A DNA stretch of 64,000 nt from Monarcha castaneiventris obscurior. Taxonomy: Eukaryota > Chordata > Aves > Passeriformes > Monarchidae. Positions 35,601 through 51,640 of this stretch are shown in pieces. Below the pieces are notes generated by a model. It did not search any database, was not told the DNA's origin, and saw only the letters and a program-made list of their open reading frames with translations. The DNA lies in contig JAMPIT010000437.1 in assembly GCA_026261815.1 (NCBI GenBank), positions 1,922,001-1,986,000 of the forward strand, read 5' to 3'. Position 1 is the stretch's first letter; each line of letters starts with the position of its first letter. The position numbers were made by a program, and so were the translations under genes.

Positions 35601-36220
35601 CCCCTTCCATGGCCACAGACTCCCCTCATATCGCCACAGACTCCCCTCATATCGCCACAGACTCCCCTCATATCGCCTCCTTCCATGGCCACAGACTCCC
35701 CTCATATCGCCACAGACTCCCCTCACATCGCCCCCTCCATGGCCACAGACTGCCCTCGTATCGCCCCCTTCCATGGCCACAGACTCCCCTCGTATCGCCA
35801 CAGACTGCCCTCGTATCGCCCCCTCCATGGCCACAGACTCCCCTCACATCGCCCCCTTCCATCGCCACAGACTCCCCTCATATCGCCACAGACTCCTCTC
35901 ACATCGCCCCCTCCATGGTCACAGACTCCCCTCATATCGCCACAGACTCCCCTCATATCGCCACAGACTCCCCTCACATCGCCACAGACTCCTCTCACAT
36001 CGCCCCCTCCATGGTCACAGACTCCCCTCATATCGCCACAGACTCCCCTCACATCGCCACAGACTCCTCTCACATCGCCCCCTCCATGGTCACAGACTCC
36101 CCTCATATCGCCACAGACTCCCCTCACATCGCCACAGACTCCCCTCACATCGCCACAAACTCGCCTCACATCGCCACAGACTCCCCTCACATCGCCCCCT
36201 CCATGGTCACAGACTCCCCA
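35590..36220. repeat. 21-bp minisatellite beside the CpG island
   Basis: Unit CAGACTCCCCTCATATCGCC plus A (21 bases), with TATC/CATC variants, interrupted at intervals by CCCCTCCATGG blocks. The spacing between successive ATGGTC blocks at 35915, 36011, 36086 and 36203 is 96, 75 and 117 bases, each differing by multiples of 21. Confidence 0.97.
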
Positions 36221-37348
36221 GCACGGTGCTTTTCCTGCCGAGGGTGCCGGCAGGTGCCTGCGAGCATCCCGGCTCCAAGGGATGAGTGGGAAGGAGCTGA
36301 AGCTGCAGCGCGGAGTTCCAGCGGGAGCAGAGGGGACTGGGGATGATTTCACCATTTATCAGCAAGCCCCAGGTATCGTTTCCAGAAGGGCAGGAGGGGA
36401 TGGACCAGGACCTACCAGATTTTATCTGAAATCCTGTGAAATATAACATGACCCTGCCAATCATGAGGCTCAGGTTTCTGTAGTTTATTCTGTCCCAGAG
36501 ATAAAAAAAAAAAAAAAAGCTTAATTTAGTGTCCCGCTCGCTATCAAACAGCTACTTTAGAAGTCAACTTTGCAGTTTAAGTGAGAAATAAAAGTGTCAG
36601 AAATGCTTTTCCCCCGATTTCCCCCGGGGCAGCAGGATTCCAGGCACGATCTCCCTTATTAAACAAAGTGTGGCTGTTCTGGCACCCACCGGTGTCTTCC
36701 AGCCACAAAGGAACGCAAACTGCTTCGAGGGCCAGATGTAACAGCTGGTATTAAAGCTGCTCTTTTCCTGTTGGAACACATTTTAACGATGCTTTAAAAC
36801 TGCTCTTTCCTCGGTGAGCACCTTTAAAAGGCACCTGCACAAACAGAGCTGCGCAGGTGACAAAGGGGCGATCAGGATGTGACGCTTTCATTCCCAACCC
36901 AACACTACCTCTTTCAGCTGCTGCTATTTTTATGGGTGTTGACTGTGGAGCTGATGCTTGCTTAGCCTTTGATCTTAAAATATTCGCATGAAAAGGTTTT
37001 GTTTTGAATTTACAGATCGTGGTGTCCCTTTCTAGCCCGGAGCAGAGCTCCCGCCTGTCCTGCAGCTCTGGGTTGTGTCTGGCCATGACTCGGGGGGGTG
37101 AAATCCCCGAGTGGGCACAGGTTGAAATGGTCCGAGTGGTTTTGTCAGGGATCAGCAGTGGGTCGGTGTCTCCTCAATCCCCTAAAAGTACTGGCAAAAG
37201 CATTTTTGGGTTATCAGGGCACTTGCTCCACACAGCAGCTCCATTTGGGGTATTCCAGGGGGCTGCTCTGTACAGAGAGCTTACAAATATCTGTCCCAAG
37301 TCTCCTTAGCACCCTGACGAGCTGCTGCTGTCTCGCTTTTGATGGGCA

Positions 37349-37705
37349 CAGAATCACTGAATCTTGGAATCATTCAGGTTGGAAAAGACCTCCAAGATCA
37401 TCGAATCCAGATGCTCCAAAGCCAGCACTAAACCGTGTCCCCAAGTGCCACATCCCCACAGCTTTTCAACCCCTCCAGGGACGGGCACTCCACCAGTGCC
37501 TTGGGCAGCTGTGCCAGCGCTGGGCAGCCCTTTCCAGGAAGGAATTGTTCTCCAAATCCAAACTGAACCTCCCCTGGCACAACTGGAGACTGTTCCCTCA
37601 TCCCTGGGAGCAGAGCCCGACCCCCCCCGGCTGCCCCCTCCTGTCAGGGACTTGTGCAGAGCCACAAGGTCCCCCCAAGCCTCCTTTTCTCCAGCCTGAG
37701 CCCCT
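37349..37705 (-). mobile_element. CR1 LINE fragment
   Basis: On + it starts with the reversed tail CACAGAATCACTGAATCTTG, then GGTTGGAAAAGACCTCCAAG, CACTAAACCGTGTCCCC, CTCCCTCCTGTCAGGGACTT and GAGCCACAAGGTCCCCCC. It leads directly into the 31-bp repeat. Confidence 0.9.
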
Positions 37706-37852
37706 TTCCCAGCTCCCTCAGGGGTTCTCCAGCCCCTTCCCAGCTCCCTCAGGAATTCTCCAGCCCTTTCCCAGCTCCCTCAGGAATTCTCCAGCCTCTT
37801 CTCAGCTCCCTCAGGGATTCTCCAGCCCTTTCCCAGCTCCCTCAGCCGCTCC
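37705..37852 (-). repeat. 31-bp tandem repeat, 5 copies, grown from CR1 sequence
   Basis: AGCTCCCTCAGG starts at 37711, 37742, 37773, 37804 and 37835, exactly 31 bases apart. The unit (TTCCCAGCTCCCTCAGGAAT plus TCTCCAGCCC) is the part of CR1 that follows the AGCCTGAGCCCC phrase. Confidence 0.95.
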
Positions 37853-37970
37853 TGGGGCTCCAGAGCCTTCACCCCCAGGTGCACTCAGCACGGATGCCGA
37901 GGAAGGTTCAGTGTGTGTATGAACGCCTCGCACTTGCCTCTGACACACTCTGGCTTATCAAGCTGAGAAG

Positions 37971-38063
37971 GATTTGCCTCACAATGAAGTTCGGATTTGC
38001 CTCACAATGAAGTTGGGATTTGCCTCACAATGAAGTTCGGATTTGCCTCACAATGAAGTTCAG
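37971..38063 (+). repeat. 23-bp tandem repeat, 4 copies
   Basis: Unit GATTTGCCTCACAATGAAGT plus TCG, copies starting at 37971, 37994, 38017 and 38040. Confidence 0.93.
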
Positions 38064-39027
38064 ATCTGCTGATAGTCAAGTCTCGTTTGCCTTGAGACAA
38101 GACAGGGCTGCAGGGGCCCCTGCCAAGCCCTGCTGGTGTTTCCAGAGGGAAGAACCACCCCAAGTCAGAAGTGATGGAATTCAGGATTAACAGTTCTTTT
38201 ATGAGAAGTAGGACAGGGTTTAATCTCAGGGAGGCTGTGGTTTGATTTATCAGGCGCTGCTGCTGAGGGAGGCAAGGCTCTGCTTTCCCCTGAGCCTCCT
38301 GCTCCTGCTGCTTCCTTCCCTGACTCAGGAGAAGCCTCTGCCTTGTCCCTTGGAAGGAATGAAAAGGAAATTAATGAAACAGGAACAAAAAGTGAACAAA
38401 AAAAAAAAAAAAAAAAGGAAATAAAGGATTAACTTTTCTGTCAGACCAGGGTTTGAAATGGAGAGACTTCATGTGGTCAAATAAATCCATTCACAAACAC
38501 AACCTTTGCATTTACCAGCTGCAGGATGACCCTTCTGCACGGAGAAAGGAGCCCCAAAACCTCCCAGGCCTATAAAAGAAAAGATGAGGAACTACAACTG
38601 CCAACTCCCTCAAGGTTACCATCGTCCTGCTCCACACCTGCTTGAACCTCGGCCTTCCCTAATAGCCCTGTGCTTGTCATGGTGAAAATCAGACCAAATT
38701 ACCTGGATAAAGTAGATAAAAACACGGGACTTTGTTTCCTCTGCTCTGGAAGTTCTGCCCCCTTCCTGGTTTGGCCCCTGGGGATTTGTGTTAATGATTG
38801 CTGGGGATTCCAGCCTTGGCTTTGGCTCCTGCAGGAAACATCCAGCTCAGCCCCTCGAGACAGGAATAAAATCCCTCACCTGCCAGAAAGGCCGACACGG
38901 CATTTATAGAGTCTGGGAATATTTCCTGAGCCTTTGGGTTCTGTCACATCCCTGCAGGAATATTTCAAAACAGGCCAGGCTCTTCCCAGCCTGGATCACC
39001 AGAGGGTTTCCCAGAAGATCCAATTTC

Positions 39028-39270
39028 ACAGAATCACAGAATTCCAGAATGGTTTGAGTTGGAAGGGACCTTAAAATCACCCAGTGCCACCCCTGCCATG
39101 GCAGGGACACCTTCCACTGTCCCAGGCTGCTCCAAGCCCCAATGTCCAGCCTGGCCTTGGGCACCGCCAGGGATCCAGGGGCAGCCACAGCTTCTCCGGG
39201 CACCCTGTGCCAGGGCCTGCCCACCCTCCCAGGGAGGAATTTCTCCCTAAAATCTAATCTAAACCTCCTA
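39028..39270 (-). mobile_element. CR1 LINE 3' end
   Basis: Reversed tail CACAGAATCACAGAATTCCA, then GGAAGGGACCTTAAAATCAC, GCCATGGCAGGGACACCTTC and, at the right end, AAAATCTAATCTAAACCTCC, all typical of CR1. Confidence 0.9.
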
Positions 39271-39930
39271 CCTGAGCAGACTTGAGGATGTTCCTACAAA
39301 CCCAACAAAGCAACAGCCTGAACTCTTTTCATTTTCCACCAGCGAGAGATCTGGATGTGTTTCTTCAGATCTCGTCTGGCTGATGAGGCTGTCTTGATTA
39401 ATGGAAAGGAGACTTCCAGGGTGAGAATTTGTCAGAGTTTGCAGAATATTCTGGGCAGAGGTGATGCTCTGGCTAAACCTGCGATTATCGTGTCGCTAAT
39501 TGCGTTCCCAGCTCATCTGGTGTGTGCTGATCCTGATCCAGTCACCCTCTCCTGCCAAAAGCGCTCTTAAAGCCAACGTGACAAATGAGAGAAGAACCCT
39601 TTTATCTAATGCCAGGGCAGGCTGGCCAAAGCCATCAGCCTGTGGGGTGTGGCTGCCAACCCTTTGGGGGTGATTATCTCTGCTCGTGCTTTAGTGCCAC
39701 CAGCAGCTCCTGTTTGGGGATCGGTGGCACTGCAGTGAGGCAGGAGAGGCTCCGTGGGACACTGGTGCCAGCAGGGACCGGGGCTGATCCTCCCTTGTGC
39801 TCTGACTTCCTTTGGAATTTGGTGCCAAATAAATTCAACGGCCCCTTCTGAGAAATCCTGGTTTATAGGAATCTGTTTATATGTGGCACACAGTGGATTT
39901 GGGATTATCGATCAGCAGCTTTATTCTCCT

Positions 39931-39984
39931 AAATATCAATATCAGTATCAGTATCAATATCAATATCAATGTCAATATCAATAG
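39931..39984. repeat. TATCAA hexanucleotide repeat
   Basis: About nine units of TATCAA/TATCAG/TGTCAA. Short microsatellite. Confidence 0.92.
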
Positions 39985-40429
39985 ATGTTCTGGGTTAACT
40001 GGCCTGCACCTGGCTGGGTGGAATTCTGGGATCAGGGACAAGTAATTAGAAGGTGAAGGAATAATCAGCTTGGGGAACAAGGGCTGGGCAGGATCTCCAG
40101 TGCTGGGTGAGTCAGGTTTTCACATCCCTCTGCTTCCTGCTCTGTCCCTTGGCCAATATTAAATTGCTGCAGCCACGCTGGGCTCTGGAAAAGCAAAGCT
40201 CTCCTGGGATCATGGGAATAATTGGGATTTGTTATTGACCTGCAGATCCCAGCACATCCATACCCCCACCCTCACTGGGCTGTCGGGTGGGAATCCCCAT
40301 CCCACGGCTGGGAGTGCCTGGGTCGCTCCCATCACTGCTTCCAAAGTGTTCCAGAGGAAAATCAAGTGGCTTTGGGAGGCTGAAGTTTTTGATGCCTCCT
40401 CCAGCCACCTAGAAACAGAGACTACACAA

Positions 40430-40860
40430 GAGTAAGGGAATAAAGGTCGGGGTTTATTTGAAGGGCCTTCAAGGCACACCCTGGGGGAGCCAGAGGCTGC
40501 CTCCAAAAATGGACCCCAAGATGGACCCCAGGTCACGAGTTCTTCACACCTTTATAGCTTTGGTTCATTTGCATGTCACGGTTAATTCTCCAATTAAAGC
40601 CCCAGTTCAATGATGGAATTCCCCTCAGCTTGCTCCCCCCTTAGAGGCTTTGGGTTACACATTTTGGGCCTAGAAGAGCCTGGCTGTCCTTGAAGGCAAA
40701 GCCTGGAGAGGCTTTGTTGTGTCTGCCCAGCACGAAAGAGCAGAAATTCCAGGCTACAAGGAACTGCAGAGTTACACTCTAAGCAGTACAGGATTTGAAA
40801 AATATAAAAGTTAAAACCTAAGGCATCATTTCCCTCTGGAGAAGGCAGCTGCATTTTTGG
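40430..40860 (-). mobile_element. Probable solo endogenous-retrovirus LTR
   Basis: On the minus strand a TATA-like sequence (complement of CACCTTTATAGC at about 40546-40557) is followed by a poly(A) site (complement of GGGTTTATTTGAAG near 40450), the order expected for U3-R in an LTR. No viral genes flank it. Borders were not resolved. Confidence 0.5.
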
Positions 40861-41239
40861 GATGCTCTGGGAGGAGTCACCCATTGAACAGATCCCTGTT
40901 GCTGGAGGAGATTTTCATCTGGAGGAGACCCAGCCTTGAGATCAATTCCACTCATTCTAATACCAGTTCTCCATGGGAAATTTCCTTAAAACAAGGAATT
41001 CTTCCCATATCTGGTTGTTTTTTTGTTTGTTTGTTTGTTTTCTCTCATATAGGTTACTGCTCCCAGTGCAAACAGCTTTGAACAGTGTAGGTCTCTCAAA
41101 AATTGATTTTTGTGTTCAAAAAATTCCATTTTGGGAAGTTTTCTGGGGAAAATGGTTTGGTTTAGATCATTGTGCTTGTCCTGGATGGATCAGGATGGCT
41201 CAGGGTCGGTGGGGTCATTAATTCTTGGGGCTGGGATGT

Positions 41240-41315
41240 TGAGAAAACACCCTCAGGCACAAGGTGGGACCGTTCTGGACTGGATGACCCCTGTGGGGCC
41301 ATTCCAACTGGGACA
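41240..41315 (+). mobile_element. CR1-like 3' end fragment
   Basis: CTGGACTGGATGACCCCTGT then GGGGCCATTCCAACTGGGAC resembles the final part of a CR1 3' UTR. Short and diverged. Confidence 0.4.
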
Positions 41316-41684
41316 TTCCCTGATTTTTGTGCTTCAGCTGCAAATCCCTCCCTGGCAGAGCTGTTGGGAGCTCCTGGAGCTCCCTCTTGTGCTGAGTCTC
41401 ACCTGGAGCAGCCCTTGCCGTGTTTCCCGAAAGCTCCGGTGTTTTCCTTCTCCATTCCATCCCTGCTCCTTCCCAGCTCCCAGCTGTTCCCCATTCCTCA
41501 CGAGGTGACATCTGGCTCAGCTGTCACCGCATTTGGAGTCCCTGTCACCTCCATGGAACCGCTGGAATCCTTCCCACCTCAGCACGTTTTGCTCTTTCTC
41601 CCTTTCCAAGGGGAAAATGAGAGCTGGAAAAAAAAGATGAGAGATGGGAATGAAGTCACTCTGCTCCTGCCCTAATCTTGGTGG

Positions 41685-41755
41685 GATTCCTGGTGGGAGC
41701 TGGACTTTAATGATCCTGGTGGATCCATTCCAGCTCAGGATATGCCATGATTTGA
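41685..41755 (+). mobile_element. CR1-like 3' end fragment
   Basis: GGACTTTAATGATCCTGGTG, CATTCCAGCTCAGGATATGC and CATGATTT resemble a CR1 tail. Short and diverged. Confidence 0.45.
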
Positions 41756-42534
41756 GCCAGGAGATTTAAAAAATACAGTGTATTTTACCATTTATTTATA
41801 ATATATTATTATTTATCTTATTGTTATGCATTCCTCTGGGTTTATTTTTGGAGATATTTTGCTGCTTCTGCTGCTTCTGGGTGAGTTGCAGAGGAGGTGG
41901 AGAGTTTTAGGCATCTCTTCCAAAGAAATCAGTGGGAATCTTCCCTCTGGTTTTAGTGCTGATCCAAAGCCCCTTGCAGCGAGTTTGTACATCAGAAAAA
42001 AATAAAATTCTCTTGGTCTCCTTTGCTTTTTAATTTCCTAAATCCCATAAACTCCCCGAGTTCTTGGAGTCCAGCACACACAGACAGTTTTATTCCCAGA
42101 TTTTTGCTTCCTGCCGTGATTTGGAGGTACTGCAGCACTCTGTGACCTGTGCTGGAGCCCTGGGTTTTATGACACAGCCTGGATTTGTCAGAGCCGAGAA
42201 CAATTTGGGTGAAAGGAAACCAGAGTTTTCCATTTCCTTATTTCCAGCGAGTGTTGCAACAGCTGCCGAGGTGAAATCACCCGCACAGGAATTCCGTGCC
42301 ACAGGAGCAGGGCAGGATCCTCTCCGGGATGAAATCTCCCAGCCCTTTGTCTCATAAAACGCTGACTAACGTGGGGACTTGGATGCTGAATGGATTTGTC
42401 AGGATGGAAATGATGATTCCAGAGGCTTTGCTGGGGCTGGGGGAGGGAATGACAGCCGTGCCCTACAAGAATGAGCCACTCTCACCTTCCAGCCCGGAAT
42501 TCCAGCTCCCTCAGCCGTGATCACTGTGAAAAAC

Positions 42535-43070
42535 GAGGTTCATTCTCCTGTTAGGATTGAAAAGTTTAATAAAGGACAATAAGGGACAAAGAGAATAAAG
42601 CAAAAGTCACAGCGCTCTGCTAAGAGCACCCCTGCAATCCTGGGGACTCCCTTTACATACACATCGATGTATTACATATTCATAAACAATTATACATATT
42701 CATAAAATTATACATATTCATAAACAATTATACATATTCAAACCCTTTCCAGGAACAGTTCTCCTCTTCCCAAAATCAGCGATCTGTGGAGATAGGTCTC
42801 TTGACGATGAATATTATCTTATTTGCTGGTCCAAGCAAATAGTTCATAAGCAGAGCTATTTCTAAGTTTTTGGTTGAATAAAAAAGTATTAAAAACCCCA
42901 TCTTTACAACCAAGCTACCTTAAGTAGCATCTATTTTGTAATAAACCTAATATATATATATATAACATTTATTTGTGACAAAGCCACTACTTTTAACATT
43001 ACTTATTTTAACATTTGCAGAAAGCCAATATTATAGCCTCTATTTATCACCATCACCTTCCCTGAAACCT
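42535..43070 (-). mobile_element. Probable solo endogenous-retrovirus LTR
   Basis: A block with an unusual AT-rich composition. Near its left end, AAGTTTAATAAAGGACAATA and GGGACAAAGAGAATAAAGC resemble the R/U5 part of songbird ERV LTRs read on the minus strand. It includes a 22-bp tandem repeat (42670-42742) and a TA run (42949-42966). Borders are uncertain, and no viral gene is present. Confidence 0.45.
42670..42742. repeat. AT-rich tandem repeat, about 22 bp
   Basis: TACATATTCATAAACAATTA-type units repeat four times, one with a 3-base deletion, inside the LTR-like block. Confidence 0.85.
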
Positions 43071-44004
43071 GGCACTGCAGGCAAGGAGGGAAACGATCCC
43101 AAAGAGCAAAGCCAGGGCCCTTGAGGACGGCTTTGTTTCCCAAACACACAAGGAAAACAACATTCCTCAGGAAAAAAGGGTGTCCATGACACCCCGGAGC
43201 CGCTCACAAAGGGAGACCCCGCTGGAAAAGGGGAGCCAGGTAATTTTATCCCTTCTCCCTTTGGCTCGAGTTCCCCGAGGAGACAATGGATGTGTTTCTT
43301 AGCCCAGGGCTCCTGACAAAGGAGATCCTGGAGCAGGGTTTGGGATAACACCTGGGGGAATTTGTTTCACACTCAGTTTGTGTGTCCATGAACTGCTGAA
43401 GGCACCAGGATTTTTAACTTCAGTTTGGAACCTGGAGTTCCAGTGTTAAAAATGGTCATTCATTTTTCTAAAGAACAGCTGGAATCCCAGATCCAGCTGC
43501 TTCCAGCAGTACCAACGAGTGCTGGAGCAGGTTCCACCACAGGAGCTGAGCCAAGCCCGTGTCCCACTCAGGGTTAGAGCATCTCCCTGCAAAACTCCCA
43601 ATTAATTTATTGGGAATAACCTGGAAAACTGAATTAATCCAGCCTGGGATGTTTAGTAACAGATTTTCCTTAATCAACATTTTACTGCTGCATGCTGGAG
43701 ACTCTTGTGGAGGAAAGGGGGGATTGCAGATAAATCAGGGAGGATTAGGATTGTCTCCACCTAAATGAAAGGAGAATTGATTATTTTCTTGCCTGGAACC
43801 AGCAGCTTTCCTTGTGTGGCTGCTGAGCTTGGAGGGTGCTGGGATGTAGGGAATTCAGCCTGGAGGAGTGAAGGGGTTTTCTTGCTCGGGTATGCCCAGG
43901 ACAAGGCAGCCTCACATCCCTGGGTTTGGTACTGAGCTCTGAGCCGGGCTGGGAAACCTCAGAATAAACAGAATTTCAGAGTCACTGGGCAAGGAAACTT
44001 TAAC

Positions 44005-44265
44005 CAAGGACAGGGAGAATGGCCTTAAATGCAGGAGGGCAGGGTTGGATGGGATATTGGGAAGGAATTCCTGGCTGGGAGGGTGGGCAGGCCCTGGCAC
44101 AGGGTGCCCAGAGCAGCTGTGGCTGCCCCTGGATCCCTGGCAGTGCCCAAGGCCAGGCTGGAGCAGCCTGGGATGGTGGAAGGTGTCCCTGCCATGGCAG
44201 GGGTGGCACTGGATGGGGTTAAAGGTCCCTTCCATCCCAATCCACTCTGGAATTCTGTGATTCCC
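44005..44265 (+). mobile_element. CR1 LINE 3' end
   Basis: GGTTGGATGGGATATTGGGA, GCCCTGGCACAGGGTGCCCA, CTGGATCCCTGGCAGTGCCC, GTGGCACTGGATGGGGTTAA and the tail GGAATTCTGTGATTC appear in CR1 order on +. Confidence 0.9.
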
Positions 44266-45261
44266 TTTCCACATGTTGCTCTCATGATCCCACAGAGCTC
44301 TTTTTTTCTTTTACCCTTCCCACACTCCCAACTCGGGGAGTGATGCCAAATCTGCACTTTAAATGCTGAGAGGGAAACCTGGACCCTGCAGGAACAAATG
44401 GACAAATTCCTTCTCCTTTGGGTCCTCACTGCCCACACAAATTCCTGCTGAGTCCGGTGGTACCCGGTGAGATGAAAGAGGAGCATCCCTAAATCCCTAA
44501 AAAATGGTGCTGGGGGAAGAGCCAAAACAGCCCAGCAGCACCCCAGGCTGAGGGAAGGGTTTGATTTCCTGGGATTTCAGTGTCACCTTGCTCCTTTCAG
44601 GTGACTTTGCCAATCCCCCCTCATCTCCCGTGCAGGCTCTCATTGGCCACGGGAGCAGCTGGGACCAAATAAAAGTGATTCTCTCCCAAAATACGATTTC
44701 CTTTTTGCAGGTGCCGTGGAGGGGGGACCCTCCTGGGAGCAGGAGCCTTTCTAAGGTAGGAGAGGGTGGTAGAACTGAAGACTTAGTGGCAATAGGATTT
44801 GTCTGCAGAAAAATTCCTCTCTATAATCAATGTATAACTGCTCGAGGATTAGGGCTTGGTTTTTTTTTTTTCCCTCACACATCTAAGAACTAGAGATAAT
44901 TCAACAAGATAAAGTGCAGTCATCTCCCTGATATTTAAACCTGGTGGATTGGGGTTCCATTCCTGTTGTGAACTGGAATATCCCATAATTTTAGGGAGCA
45001 CACAACAGAACAAGTGTATTATTGCCATGTTATTAGGGGAAATAGGTTAATAATTAGGAGATGTTTAGCTCCAATTAAATATAGATTAATTCTATTAATT
45101 ATATGGCCCTGCAGCAAAGTTTAATTCTTCCTATTTTGTGTCCACTGTGAATTATAATTTTAGTGGGGGGATTCCAATGAATGATTTTATATTCAGTGGT
45201 GGTGAATTAATGTCATGGCAAAACCCAAAATTCCAGTTTTATTGAAGTGCTTTTATTTAGA

Positions 45262-45325
45262 ATCACAGACTGGCTTGGGTTGGAAGAGACCTTAAAGATC
45301 ATCTCGTTCCAACCTCCTGGCATGT
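45262..45325 (-). mobile_element. CR1 LINE extreme 3' end
   Basis: AATCACAGACTGGCTTGGGT then GGAAGAGACCTTAAAGATCA and TCTCGTTCCAAC form a reversed CR1 tail of about 60 bases. Confidence 0.75.
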
Positions 45326-46675
45326 AAAAAAAATCTTTAAATAATTATTTAAGAATAATTAATATAGTAACAATTAACATAAAAATCTGTTTAGGGATTC
45401 CTTGCTGTGAGCATTTCATTTTTTCAGGCTGCTGAGGTATAATTTGATTATTAATTATGTTTTTCCAGTGTTTGACAGCAATCCATCAATCTGGCTGCAG
45501 AACTGGAGGGTGGCTGGGTTTGGGGCTTGTGGTGTGTGACAGGAAAACTCAGGAATGGTTTGGATTGGAGAACTGATATAGAATTTCCCCATAAAGTTAA
45601 ATTTTTTATTTATTATTAAATTATTTATTTATTATTAAATCCCTAAAACCTCCGGGGTTGTTTTTGTGTGGGAATTATGGCTTTATTTACTTATCTCCAG
45701 CTGTTCCAGGACACTCCTGCATGAGGATATTGTTCCAAAGGAGAATTTTAGGGTTTTTCCCTCTCCCCAGGCAGCAGATGATCCTTTTTCTCTGTGGCTG
45801 CAGCTGCAGGCTCTGGCTGCTCCCTGCCTGAGCATCTCCCTCCACACCAACTTCCCAGGAAAACCCTTCATGGTAAGGCTGGCAGGGGCTGCTGGGGAGA
45901 AAATCCCAGCCTTGGACAAAAATCTGTGCACGGAATCCCATCCCAATTCAACACTCATGGAGAAGGGATAATTTATCCTTCTGGATTGAATGCTCCCAAT
46001 GGGCAGCAGTGACCACTGGGGATTTTATGTGCCATTAAATGATTTTATTTTGTTTGAAAATGGGGAGGGAGGAAAAAAAAAATCACTCTTTTCTCTAAAA
46101 TGGAATTGTTAAAGATGGAAAAGGTTCTAATCCAGCCCCCAAATGCCTGATTGGAGCCAGGTCTCCTTTTGCCCTCGGGATGCCAGGGATGGGGGGGTCT
46201 CCCCTGGAGGTTTTCCCATGCAGTGGAATGCTGTGGCTCCTGAGGGAGGTTGGGTTTCAGCCTCAGCAAGAAAGGGACTCTGTTCCATTTGCATTTACAG
46301 CTGGGGACCCTGCTTTAAGAAAGGAACAAAGGTGCTTTTTGTGAGGAGTCACCTGAGAGGCAGCACCTGTCCTATAGGAAAAACCGGGGCTTTCTGACTT
46401 TGTCCTGGGTCAGCTGAATCAACACCTCAAAAAAAACCCCAAAACAAGCAGATATGAAAGTTTACACTAAAAAAAATCCAGAAAATCAGGCAAAGACAAG
46501 GAAAAAAATAAAGATAAAAATTCTGGAATACTCGACACTGATTCCAAAGTAGCTGAGTTTGGAAAACTTGATGTTCCATTTTGTTTCCACTTATTCTTTT
46601 AGAGCAAAGCTTTTTATTGTGTGCAGTTGGACCCTGAAATCATTATGGAATTCTCTCCATATCCTTGCAGCACCT

Positions 46676-47190
46676 AACAGGGGTTACAAGAGAGCTGGAG
46701 AGGAACTTTTCCCAAGGGCACCGAGTGATAGGACAATGGGAATGGCCTTGAGCTGAAGAAGGGCAGGGATGGATGGGATATTGGGAAGGAATTCCTGGCT
46801 GTGAGGATGGGGAGGAGCTGGGAAGGAATTCCCAGAGAAGCTCTGGATCCCTGGCAGTGTCCAAGGACAGGGCTTGGAGCAGCCTGGGACAGTGGAAGGT
46901 GTGGAAGGCATGGAATGGGATGGGATTTAATATCTTTCCTAACCCAACCCGGCCTTGAGCATTTCCCGGGATGGGGCAGACACAATTTCTCTGGGAAGGG
47001 CTGGGATGGAATTCCCAGAGAAGCTCTGGATCCCTGGCAATGTCCAAAACCAGGCTGGACAGGGCTTGGAGCAGCCTGGGACAGTGGAAGGTGTGGAAGG
47101 CATGGACTGGGATGGGATTTAATCTCTCTCCCAACCCAACCCAGCCTTGAGCATTTCCCGGGATGGGGCAGCCACAACTTCTCCGGGAAC
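46676..47190 (+). mobile_element. CR1 LINE 3' end with an internal tandem duplication, just upstream of OTOL1
   Basis: Begins AGGGGTTACAAGAGAGCTGG and GAGTGATAGGACAATGGGAA, then the GGATGGGATATTGGGAAGGA block. The part from CCCAGAGAAGCTCTGGATCC to the GCATTTCCCGGGATGGGGCA phrase occurs twice (46831 onward and 47014 onward; phrase at 46954 and 47146, offset about 183-192). It ends about 100 bases before the OTOL1 ATG. Confidence 0.85.
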
Positions 47191-47220
47191 CTCTCCCCAC
47201 CCATCAGTGCTTGTCCTTGA

Positions 47221-51435
<4,215 letters not shown>

Positions 51436-51640
51436 GTTTAGAGGGTGAAGAGGATACTGAGGAACATCTTTTCCCTCTGCTGTGAGAGGAGGAAAGGGCA
51501 GCACGTTGGTTTAGTTGTTATTTCCGTGATGTTTGAACAAAAATGTTTCTATTTGCAAGGTATGGATTAGTTTGAAGAAGTCGCACGTCCTTTGTTCGTT
51601 GTCCAAAGGGCAGCAGGACCAGCATGGGGAGGGCATTTCC

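Noticed and set aside
34413..36446. Very long + strand open frame (677 codons) across the CpG island
   Set aside because: It is open in several frames at once because two stop-free minisatellites fill it. The translation is pure repeat, and no domain or splice structure supports it.
39931..39984. Spaced direct repeats resembling a CRISPR array
   Set aside because: It is a plain TATCAA microsatellite without spacers, in a vertebrate genome.
40430..43070. One provirus bounded by the two LTR-like blocks
   Set aside because: The two blocks differ in sequence, and the sequence between them shows no gag, pol or env similarity.
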